A DNA stretch of 13,479 bases from Galbitalea sp036491035 (lineage in GTDB: Bacteria; Actinomycetota; Actinomycetes; Actinomycetales; Microbacteriaceae). A program made the translations under genes and the position numbers. The notes under the pieces were generated by a model. It was not told the origin of the DNA and searched no databases. It saw nothing but the letters and a program-made list of their open reading frames with translations. The stretch lies in assembly GCA_036491035.1 (NCBI GenBank), contig DASXCU010000083.1:1-13479 (forward strand), in the 5' to 3' direction. This document shows, in pieces, positions 1 through 5,676 of the stretch (positions are counted from its first letter, which is position 1; each line of letters opens with the position of its first letter).

Positions 1-1
1 A

Positions 2-619
2 TCGGTGTCGATGGGCTTTCCCGTCACCGTCGGCTGGACTCACGCGGCAATCGCGGCATACTCGGTGCTGCGACTGAACACTCCCGTGAACCTCACGATG
101 CTCATCGAGATGCACGGTCCGCTGCTGATCGACTTTCGTCACCACGCGTTCTCGTGGTCCACTCCCCTCGAACAGTTTCCGATCGACGCGGTTCACACGG
201 GGCTTGCCACCGAACCGACGAGCGATGATGCGCCGCCCTTCTTCGAGCTTCCCGGCCAGGACCTCGACGGTCTGCTCTGGGAGATGGGGATCAACTCGTT
301 CGGGGGCGCGCCCGCGTATTGGCTGCCTGCCAATGAACGCTACAAACTCACTCGCTGGCCAAACCTGACCCGGCACGCTCACAATCTCAGCCAGACGAAG
401 ATGATGGCCGTACTCGGCAACACGTACGCAACCACGGATGAGCTGGCAGCGCTCGCGGGCGTCGAGAAAGCCGACGCCCAGCGACTCATCAACGCGCTCA
501 GCCTGATGAGAATTCTCTCCCGGTCGGCCGCGGCTCCTGCCGCGCCCGTCGTGAAAGAGACCGCCGCGATCAAGCGGCAGAGTCTCTTCGGGAGACTCCG
601 CAAGCGATTGGGGCGGTGA
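2..619 (+). CDS. Unrecognised protein, first visible gene of a GTPase-roadblock operon (5' end may be cut off)
   Basis: The frame is open to the left edge. The first in-frame starts are GTG at 5 and ATG at 11, and no ribosome binding site can be judged for either, so the gene may begin outside the window. About 204 residues are visible and I do not recognise the family. Residues 20-75 look like a mixed alpha/beta domain. Residues about 125-170 are helical and resemble a small winged-helix or helix-turn-helix fold (LGNTYATTDELAALAG, then a second helix ending LSLMRILSR). The tail is alanine-rich and ends in a basic cluster (SLFGRLRKRLGR). There is no signal peptide or membrane segment. The TGA stop lies 3 bases before the GTG of the GTPase gene, so the two are almost certainly co-transcribed. 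By context it may be an effector or regulator of that GTPase; this is inference from position only. Confidence 0.75.
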   Translation, partial: SVSMGFPVTVGWTHAAIAAYSVLRLNTPVNLTMLIEMHGPLLIDFRHHAFSWSTPLEQFPIDAVHTGLATEPTSDDAPPFFELPGQDLDGLLWEMGINSFGGAPAYWLPANERYKLTRWPNLTRHAHNLSQTKMMAVLGNTYATTDELAALAGVEKADAQRLINALSLMRILSRSAAAPAAPVVKETAAIKRQSLFGRLRKRLGR

Positions 620-622
620 CCC

Positions 623-1189
623 GTGGCTGAGCACGTCATCCTGTTCGCCGGCCCCATGGGAGCCGGCAAGACGACAGCGATCCAGAGCCTGAGCGAGATC
701 GAAGTTGTACGGACCGAAGCCAATAACTCCGAACGGCACATCGTCGATAAGGCCACCACCACCGTCGCACTCGACTACGGCGAGATCGTGATCGATGGCG
801 AAGACAAGGTGCGGCTCTACGGCATCCCCGGACAGAAGCGCTTCGACTTCATGTGGGCGATCCTCAAGAAGCGCGCGAAAGGGATGATCCTGCTCGTCAA
901 CAACGACGCTCCGGACCCGATCGCAGAGATGATCACCTTCATCGACGAGTTTCGCGAACTGTACGACCGCGGCGGTGTCGTCGTGGGGATCTCTCGGTCG
1001 GATGTTGCCGACGGTCCAACACTGGCCGATTTCTCTGCGGCACTCGAGCGGACAAACCCCGACCTGGTCATCCCGGTATTCACCGTCGACCCGCGGGATC
1101 GCGACCAGATGGAGGACGTTCTGCTCGCGCTCGTCGTCAACATCGAGATGCGCGAAGCTCTCGGGATGACCCTGGCGGCCGCGCTGTGA
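623..1189 (+). CDS. Small Ras-like GTPase of the MglA / COG2229 type
   Basis: This 188-residue protein has a P-loop near its N-terminus, GPMGAGKTT at residues 10-18, with Lys16 and Thr17 binding the nucleotide phosphates. Threonines at 46-48 (KATTTVALDYG) fit switch I. The G3 motif is YGIPGQKRF (66-74): the usual Asp of DxxGQ is replaced by Gly, as in the COG2229 group, which typically carries GTPGQ. The base-recognition motif is degenerate: the loop GISRSD (122-127) keeps Asp127 but lacks the Asn/Thr-Lys. The segment PVFTVDPRD (151-159) ends the core. Such GTPases pair with roadblock proteins in polarity and signalling modules (MglA/MglB in Myxococcus, CvnD/CvnB in Streptomyces). The gene starts at GTG 623, with GGGGCGG just upstream, and its stop overlaps the next start by 4 bases (GTGA). 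The output pathway cannot be read from this sequence. Confidence 0.88.
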   Translation: MAEHVILFAGPMGAGKTTAIQSLSEIEVVRTEANNSERHIVDKATTTVALDYGEIVIDGEDKVRLYGIPGQKRFDFMWAILKKRAKGMILLVNNDAPDPIAEMITFIDEFRELYDRGGVVVGISRSDVADGPTLADFSAALERTNPDLVIPVFTVDPRDRDQMEDVLLALVVNIEMREALGMTLAAAL

Positions 1190-1578
1190 GCCCGGGCCTG
1201 CACACCAAACCGACAGTGGTGAAAGCCGCCCTGGTTCTCCTGACGGAGATGAAGGAAGTCTCGAGCTCCCTCATCTACGCCGCTCTTCTCACCGACGACG
1301 GATTCGACGTCGCGCGACTGCCCGGTGAAACGGATGGCGCACGGTTCGCGGGAATGGCGAGCTCGATGCAGGCGCTCGGCGATGCCGTCGCCCACGAACT
1401 CAAGATCGGCACGGGCGAGTACATCATCATCGCCTCGGCCAAGGGCTACGTCGTGCAGTTGCGTGTGCCCGGCCAGGAACTCGTGCTCTCGGCGCTCTTC
1501 GACAACGATGCGACGATCGGCAGCGCCCTCGCCATAAGCCGGCGGTACGCGCAGAGAATGGCCGACATCCTCGCGTAA
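1186..1578 (+). CDS. Roadblock/LC7-domain protein, likely partner of the upstream GTPase
   Basis: This 130-residue protein starts at GTG 1186, within the GTGA overlap with the GTPase stop. That overlap decides the start, although the frame is open further upstream. One roadblock/LC7 domain covers most of it: a first helix (about 10-25), a strand and helix with LLTDDGFDVARLP (35-46), a long helix (54-72, FAGMASSMQALGDAVAHEL), then strands EYIIIASAKGYVVQLRV (78-94) and LVLSALF (99-105), and a last helix to the C-terminus. The MglB and CvnB families have this fold and act as GTPase-activating or scaffolding dimers for small GTPases. Direct coupling to a GTPase gene supports the same role here. 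There are no membrane segments. It is the last gene of the operon. The convergent tmRNA gene ends 38 bases downstream, and I see no convincing terminator between them. Confidence 0.87.
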   Translation: MSPGLHTKPTVVKAALVLLTEMKEVSSSLIYAALLTDDGFDVARLPGETDGARFAGMASSMQALGDAVAHELKIGTGEYIIIASAKGYVVQLRVPGQELVLSALFDNDATIGSALAISRRYAQRMADILA

Positions 1579-1593
1579 CGGGTGTGACAAACC

Positions 1594-1614
1594 CAGCAGC
1601 GTGCGATAGCGACC
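1594..1614 (+). repeat. Left arm of inverted repeat enclosing the tmRNA gene
   Basis: These 21 bases (GCAGCGTGCGATAGCGACC is the inner part) match the reverse complement of 1999-2019 at 19 of 21 positions. This arm starts two bases beyond the encoded CCA end of the tmRNA. In a minus-strand precursor the two arms would pair with one A-C mismatch and one G-U pair. Confidence 0.85.
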
Positions 1615-1616
1615 GA

Positions 1617-1990
1617 TGGTGGAGATGGGGGGAATTGAACCCCCGTCCACTGCTGTAATCCTGCGCCTTCTACGGGCGTAGCTTGTGCAGACGTTCTACT
1701 CGGCCCTGACCTTTGCCACAAGCACCTAGGTCAACGAGCCCAGCCATAGTGCAAGTCCCCCGTAGCCCTAAGGCGTAACTACGGAGCAATCTCTCTTGTC
1801 TATGCCGGAACCCGGGTAGAGAGCATTCCCGGACCGACAGCCTATTTAGTGCTCTTGCTTAAGCAGCGAGAGTGTAGGCAGCGCGTGATTTATTCGCACT
1901 TATTGTGTGCAGGCTGCGTTAACGAGATAACCCTGCATCCTCGACCCGCTTCTCGCAGTTTTGCAGGCAATGTCGAAACCGATCATCCCC
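1617..1990 (-). ncRNA. ssrA: Transfer-messenger RNA (tmRNA)
   Basis: The gene is read on the minus strand, about 374 nt, and rescues ribosomes stalled on broken mRNAs together with SmpB. The 5' end GGGGATG (1990-1984) pairs over 7 bp, with one G-U, with CATCTCC (1627-1621), followed by A and an encoded CCA (1619-1617). The 5' part continues into the conserved tmRNA element GGTTTCGACA. The T-arm GGGGG-TTCAATT-CCCCC is visible near the 3' end. The tag reading frame is 1897-1859: GCG AAT AAA TCA CGC GCT GCC TAC, then ACT CTC GCT GCT TAA. This encodes ANKSRAAYTLAA, ending in the Leu-Ala-Ala degron expected for ClpXP-type proteases. The sequence between tag and T-arm (1858-1650) holds several GC-rich hairpin segments, as expected for the pseudoknot region. 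A plus-strand reading frame across this region is not a gene. smpB lies about 2.2 kb away on the same strand. Confidence 0.97.
1859..1897 (-). other. tmRNA tag-peptide reading frame (ANKSRAAYTLAA)
   Basis: Twelve codons plus TAA form the mRNA-like part of ssrA. The resume codon is read as GCG (Ala) at 1897-1895. The C-terminal YTLAA matches the hydrophobic-Leu-Ala-Ala ending of known tags; in Mycobacterium tuberculosis the tag is ADSHQRDYALAA. The exact resume codon is inferred from the pattern of known tmRNAs. Confidence 0.88.
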
Positions 1991-1998
1991 ATGCTGCA

Positions 1999-2019
1999 GG
2001 TCACTATCGCACGCTGTTG
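1999..2019 (-). repeat. Right arm of inverted repeat enclosing the tmRNA gene
   Basis: On the minus strand this reads CAACAGCGTGCGATAGTGAC plus one C. It ends 8 bases before the mature 5' end of tmRNA at 1990 and is complementary to the 3' flank at 1594-1614. If transcribed, it would form a 21-bp stem stacked close to the tmRNA acceptor stem. Confidence 0.85.
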
Positions 2020-2020
2020 A

Positions 2021-2063
2021 GTTATCAATCGACTGCGCAACTTGCACGCAGCCCTAAAGGATA
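2021..2063 (-). promoter_or_regulatory. Candidate promoter region of ssrA
   Basis: Between the right arm of the flanking repeat and the divergent PH-domain operon, the minus strand has two possible -10 hexamers, GATAAC (2026-2021) and TATCCT (2063-2058). Neither has a good -35 at 16-18 bases. TATCCT fits better if the whole right repeat arm is to be transcribed. TTGATA (2028-2023) with TAGTGA (2006-2001) at 16 bases is a third option, but it would leave the repeat arm mostly untranscribed. The rest of 1991-2182 holds no gene that I can support. Confidence 0.25.
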
Positions 2064-2182
2064 CAACACAGCGCAGACCGCGGGCATTTCCTCATCGTGC
2101 GACGCTGACAGAGGATGACAGTGCGGTGACAGCGCGCAAGCGGATGATGGAAGAAACGGCAGCTCGAGAGAACGGGAGATCG

Positions 2183-2692
2183 ATGACAGCCAATTCCGGT
2201 ATCGCCGCCATGATTCACGATCCCGCTGGTCGACCGAGCACGCGCGCGGTGCGCTTCTGGACGCTTGACGCGATCGTCGGCTGGGCGTTTCTCGCGGCGC
2301 TCCAGCTGCTCTGGATGCTGCTCGCAAATCTCTGGACCGACCCGCTCCATCTTGGTGGGTTCGCGGTGACCGTTGTCGCCGCCATTCTTCACGCGGCGAT
2401 CATGCCGCGCTGGCGGTACAGCGTTCACCGTTGGGAGGTCACCGATGACGCGATCTTCGTGCGCTCGGGATGGCTCACCCAGGAGACGCGGGTCGCCCCG
2501 ATCTCACGGCTGCAGACCGTGGACTCCCGGCGCGGTTTCCTGTCCCGGCTGATGCACCTGACGACGGTGAAGATCACGACAGCGTCGTCCGCGGGCGCCC
2601 TGACCATTCACGCACTCGATGACACCGTCGCCGAGGAGGTCGTCGCGAAGCTCGCCGTAATCGCGCAGGAGAACGCGGGAGACGCCACATGA
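2183..2692 (+). CDS. Membrane protein with bacterial PH (bPH2/DUF304) domain, YdbS-like
   Basis: I place the start at ATG 2183 (MTANSGIAAMIHDPAG), which has GGGAG four bases upstream. The open frame extends further left, but those starts have poorer sites and add a low-complexity leader. The product is 169 residues. Two membrane helices lie at about 30-55 and 62-82. They are followed by the bPH2 domain (about 85-165): WRYSVHRWEVTDDAIFVRSG, then the typical RVAPISRLQTVD segment and a long strand-rich part (LTTVKITTASSAGALTI). In this family the strand after the membrane pair begins with a W-R-Y-like motif and the ISRLQ segment is well conserved. The biochemical role is unknown; Bacillus YdbS/YdbT has been linked to resistance to an antimicrobial peptide. 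The stop overlaps the next gene's ATG (ATGA), so the pair is translationally coupled. Confidence 0.85.
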   Translation: MTANSGIAAMIHDPAGRPSTRAVRFWTLDAIVGWAFLAALQLLWMLLANLWTDPLHLGGFAVTVVAAILHAAIMPRWRYSVHRWEVTDDAIFVRSGWLTQETRVAPISRLQTVDSRRGFLSRLMHLTTVKITTASSAGALTIHALDDTVAEEVVAKLAVIAQENAGDAT

Positions 2693-4209
2693 CCGACACC
2701 GCGATCGAGACCGGCGTGCTCGACGACTCGCCCGTGCCGTGGACTCGCCTGAACCCGCGGATGCTGCTCGTCCACCCGCTGCGCGAGCTGATCCGCTACC
2801 TCCCGATTATTCTGGTGGCGCTCATCGCCGGGTCCGTGGGTGGGGAGCCGTGGTGGGTCTACGTCCTGTCCGGGTTCGGCATCGTCGTCGGCGTACTGCG
2901 CTGGGTTACCACGTCGTACCGAATCACGGAGTCGCACGTTCAGATCAAGCGCGGCATCCTGAACCGCCAGCTGCTGTCCGTGCCGCGGGACCGCATCCGC
3001 AGTGTGGATGTCGATGCGACACTTCTGCACCGCCTGTTCGGCGTCTCCGTTGTGAAGGTGGGCACCGGTGCATCGAACGGTACGGACAACCTCGAATTCA
3101 ACGCCCTTCGATCCGGCGATGTCCCGGCGTTCCGCAAGGAACTCCTCAGTCACGTCCCGAAGAACGCGCTCAGGGGCGCCGAGGAGACCCCGAGTGACGA
3201 GGCTCCCGGCCGTAACTTCAGTCGCTGGCGACCGGCGTGGGTGCGGTTCGCTCCCTTCACGCTCGCTGGTGTGAGCTCGATCTTCGTCGTCGTGTTCTTC
3301 GTACTCCAGACCCAGTTCTTCGAGAATGGTCTCCTGACGAGGCTCCCGATCGTGAAGCAGGGCATCGCGCAGGTCGAGCACCTGCCGCCGGTGACCGCCG
3401 TGGTCTGGGGCACCATCATCGTCGTCATCGCCGCATCGATCGTCGCGGTCGTACGCTACGTACTCAGCTACTGGCGGTTCTCGATCAGCCGAGTCGACCA
3501 GTCCACGTTGCACATCACACACGGCCTGCTCCACACCCGGCAGATCACGCTCGACGAGCGCCGCCTCCGGGGCGTTCAGGTGTCCGAGCCGCTGTCGTTG
3601 CGCGTCGTCGGCGGCGCCTGGGCGCACGCGATCATGACCGGACTCGGTCGGCAGCGCGGCGGGGTCGCTCTGCTCTCTCCGCCCGGACCCCGCGACGAGG
3701 CCGTGCGGATCTCGGCAGAGATCGCCGGCGCCAGCGATGCGCTCACGGGTGAGCTGGCGCGCCACGGCATTCGGGCACACCGCCGCCGCTACACCCGGGC
3801 CACAGTGTTCGCCGGGATACTGGCGGTCATCGCCCTCGCCGCCCAACTGCTGGGCTATGTCAGCCCGCTCGTTTGGTGGGCGTTCGTGGTCATCATCCCG
3901 TGGTCGGCGTTTCTTGCGGAGGACCGCTTCCGTGGACTCGGACATGCTCTCGTTCCGGGCTGGTTGGTCGGCCGCAGCGGATCACTCGATCGCAAACGGT
4001 TCGTCCTCGCGACCGACGGCATCATCGGCTGGACGATTCGACGCAGCTACTTCCAGCGCCGCGCCGGACTTGCGACACTGATCGCGACTACCGCGGCCGG
4101 CAGGCACCGCTACGACATCCCCGACATCCCGTTCGACGAGGCGTGGCCCCTCATCGAAGCAGTGAACGTCCAGGTGCGAACCGGAGTAACAGCAGCGCGA
4201 CCGAGCTAG
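2689..4209 (+). CDS. Large multi-PH-domain membrane protein, YdbT-like
   Basis: This 506-residue partner has three membrane-hairpin plus bPH2 units. Hydrophobic pairs lie at about 38-52/55-73, 185-207/236-260 and 370-388/392-410. Each is followed by a PH-like region: YRITESHVQIKRGILNRQLL then PRDRIRSVDVD (about 77-155); WRFSISRVDQSTLHITHGLL then RRLRGVQVSEP (262-345); and a third, more diverged one (415-490) with VPGWLVGRSGSLDRKRF and the C-terminal IPDIPFDEAWPLI. The triple repeat and length fit YdbT-type proteins. These proteins sit in the cytoplasmic membrane with domains on the inner face; their ligand is not known. It starts at ATG 2689 inside the ATGA overlap. Its TAG stop (4207-4209) shares the palindrome CTAG with the stop of convergent smpB. 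Confidence 0.87.
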   Translation: MTDTAIETGVLDDSPVPWTRLNPRMLLVHPLRELIRYLPIILVALIAGSVGGEPWWVYVLSGFGIVVGVLRWVTTSYRITESHVQIKRGILNRQLLSVPRDRIRSVDVDATLLHRLFGVSVVKVGTGASNGTDNLEFNALRSGDVPAFRKELLSHVPKNALRGAEETPSDEAPGRNFSRWRPAWVRFAPFTLAGVSSIFVVVFFVLQTQFFENGLLTRLPIVKQGIAQVEHLPPVTAVVWGTIIVVIAASIVAVVRYVLSYWRFSISRVDQSTLHITHGLLHTRQITLDERRLRGVQVSEPLSLRVVGGAWAHAIMTGLGRQRGGVALLSPPGPRDEAVRISAEIAGASDALTGELARHGIRAHRRRYTRATVFAGILAVIALAAQLLGYVSPLVWWAFVVIIPWSAFLAEDRFRGLGHALVPGWLVGRSGSLDRKRFVLATDGIIGWTIRRSYFQRRAGLATLIATTAAGRHRYDIPDIPFDEAWPLIEAVNVQVRTGVTAARPS

Positions 4210-4682
4210 TCGCCGAGATTGCGCTGCGTTCCCATGGCACGATCCGCCTCGCGCTTGTCCTGCCGCTCCCGCAGCGTCTGGCGCTTGTCGTACTCCTTCT
4301 TGCCCTTGGCGACGGCGAGTTCGACCTTCGCGCGCCCATCCAGGAAGTAGAGGCGAAGGGGGACGAGCGTGTAGCCGCCCTCCTTGATCTTGTTGTGAAT
4401 CTTCAGGATCTGCTGCTTGTGCAGGAGCAGCTTGCGCTTGCGGCGCGGCGGATGGTTGTTCCAGGTGCCCTCGTTGTACTCGGGAATGTGCACCGCATCC
4501 AGCCAGGCCTCGCCGAATTCGACGAACGCGTAGCCGTCCACAAGGGATGCACGTCCGGCCCGCAGCGACTTCACCTCGGTCCCGGTGAGAACCAATCCGG
4601 CCTCATAGGTGTCTTCGATCGTGTAGTCGTGGCGGGCTTTGCGATTGGTGGCGACGACTTTCTCGCCACGTTCCCTGGGCAC
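4206..4682 (-). CDS. smpB: SsrA-binding protein SmpB
   Basis: This 158-residue protein binds the tRNA-like domain of tmRNA and takes it into stalled ribosomes for trans-translation. Family motifs in order are NRKARHDY (13-20), GTEVKSLRAGRASL (34-47), a YAFV segment (51-54), HIPEY (65-69), LLLHKQQI (85-92), LVPLRLYF (106-113) and GKKEYDKRQ (127-135). The C-terminal tail after 130 is rich in Lys/Arg, as needed to enter the mRNA channel. Length and motifs are normal. It starts at GTG 4682, chosen because AGGAG lies six bases upstream. It is downstream of ftsX on the same strand with a 70-base gap. Its partner RNA, ssrA, is on the same strand beyond the two PH-domain genes. Confidence 0.97.
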   Translation of the reverse strand: MPRERGEKVVATNRKARHDYTIEDTYEAGLVLTGTEVKSLRAGRASLVDGYAFVEFGEAWLDAVHIPEYNEGTWNNHPPRRKRKLLLHKQQILKIHNKIKEGGYTLVPLRLYFLDGRAKVELAVAKGKKEYDKRQTLRERQDKREADRAMGTQRNLGD

Positions 4683-4695
4683 GGTTCACTCCTGT

Positions 4696-4726
4696 TTGGT
4701 GCGCCAACGCTCTGTTGGGCAGCCCA
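4696..4726 (-). promoter_or_regulatory. smpB leader with two small dyads and a possible -10 just upstream
   Basis: The 70-base gap before smpB carries TTGG-TGCG-CCAA (4696-4707) and TGGG-CAG-CCCA (4716-4726), read on the plus strand. A minus-strand hexamer TACACT (4734-4729) fits the actinobacterial TANNNT -10 pattern and would start transcription just before the second dyad. No -35 is convincing. The function is unproven. Confidence 0.3.
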
Positions 4727-4752
4727 CCAGTGTAGTCCCAAACGATTCGAGG

Positions 4753-5676
4753 CTAGACCTTCAGGTAGCGCGAGATGGCGGCGCTCGCCGACAGCGAAGC
4801 GAGCAGGGCTCCGAGCACGATCAGGATGGGCACGACGATCCACGCATCCGCCGGTCCGATGAGGGTCGTTGATGAACCGAGGACTGCCGGACTGCCCAGG
4901 TAGTCCGTCACGAAGAACTGGACGATGGCGACGATCGCCCCGCCCGCGAGCAGCGATCCGATGACCGCAGCGAATACGCCCTCGAGCACGAACGGCGTCT
5001 GGATGTACCGATTCGATGCGCCGACGAGCCGCATAATGCCGATTTCCCGCCGTCGACTGAACGCACTGAGCCGAATCGTCGTGGCGATGAGCAGAACGGC
5101 GGCGATGAGCATCAGTACAGCGAGACCGATGGCGGTGAAGCTGGCCGCGTTGAGCACCGCGAAGATCTGGTCGAGGTAGGCGCGCTGGTCCTCCACATCC
5201 TGCACTCCCGCGAGCGAGGTCGTGTCCTCGATGACGATGTCGGCCTGGTTCGGATCCTTCAGGTTGACCCGGTAGCTCTCGTTCAGCATCGACGGGGTCG
5301 TGAACTTGAGGAGCGGGCTGCCCGGGAACTGCGCCTTGAAGTTCTTGTACGCCTCCGCGTTCGTCTCGAACGAGATGCCCTTGATGTACGGCTTCAGGGT
5401 CGGCGACTCGAGTTGTGTTTTCACCGCGGCGATCTCGGCGGCGCTGGCCGCCGATCCGCTGCAGTTGGAGGTGCTGTCGATGCTGGTGCAGAAGTAGATG
5501 GCGACCTGAGCGCGGTCGTACCAGTAGCCCTTCATCTGGCCGATCTGCATCTGCATGAGGATTGCGGCACCAACGAAGGTCAGGGAGATGAAGGTGACGA
5601 GGATGACCGAGATGACCATCGCGACGTTGCGGCGCAGACCCTGTGCGGCCTCGCTCAGAACCAGCCCAAACCTCAT
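4753..5676 (-). CDS. ftsX: Cell division ABC transporter, permease subunit FtsX
   Basis: This 307-residue protein has the FtsX topology: a short cytoplasmic N-terminus (MRFGLVLSEAAQGLRRN), membrane helix 1 (about 18-40), a large extracellular domain (41-177) and three further helices (about 178-200, 229-254, 278-300). RRREIGIMRLVGAS (208-221) in the loop after helix 2 is the conserved FtsX/MacB-type element that contacts the ATPase. FtsX with FtsE recruits and activates peptidoglycan hydrolases at the septum; in mycobacteria the partner is RipC. The extracellular domain holds two cysteines, Cys63 and Cys72, in a small acidic/serine loop and they may form a disulfide. The ATG overlaps the ftsE stop by 4 bases (ATGA), so the two subunits are translationally coupled. 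Confidence 0.96.
   Translation of the reverse strand: MRFGLVLSEAAQGLRRNVAMVISVILVTFISLTFVGAAILMQMQIGQMKGYWYDRAQVAIYFCTSIDSTSNCSGSAASAAEIAAVKTQLESPTLKPYIKGISFETNAEAYKNFKAQFPGSPLLKFTTPSMLNESYRVNLKDPNQADIVIEDTTSLAGVQDVEDQRAYLDQIFAVLNAASFTAIGLAVLMLIAAVLLIATTIRLSAFSRRREIGIMRLVGASNRYIQTPFVLEGVFAAVIGSLLAGGAIVAIVQFFVTDYLGSPAVLGSSTTLIGPADAWIVVPILIVLGALLASLSASAAISRYLKV

Noticed and set aside
1580..1594. Dyad GGGTGTGACAAACCC as a terminator between the roadblock gene and ssrA
   Set aside because: Only 4 strong base pairs with mismatches inside and no T-run on either strand. It is kept as a note only.
817..1650. Long minus-strand frame opposite the GTPase and roadblock genes
   Set aside because: Arg/Ser-rich, low-complexity translation with no family resemblance. 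The opposite strand has two recognisable proteins, and the frame runs into the tmRNA 3' end.
2042..2067. TTGCAC and TACAAC as a promoter of the PH-domain operon
   Set aside because: The spacing of 14 bases is too short for a standard sigma-70-type promoter.
1849..2118. Plus-strand frame of 89 codons across the tmRNA 5' half
   Set aside because: It lies over the structured ssrA gene on the wrong strand and its translation has no protein-like pattern.
2608..3945. 445-codon minus-strand frame
   Set aside because: A high-GC shadow of the YdbT-like gene. The Asp/Arg/His-rich composition is typical of an antisense frame, while the plus strand has repeated PH domains and membrane helices.
3873..4862. 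329-codon plus-strand frame spanning the end of the PH gene and antisense to smpB
   Set aside because: It crosses a clear convergent gene pair, and smpB on the other strand is unambiguous.
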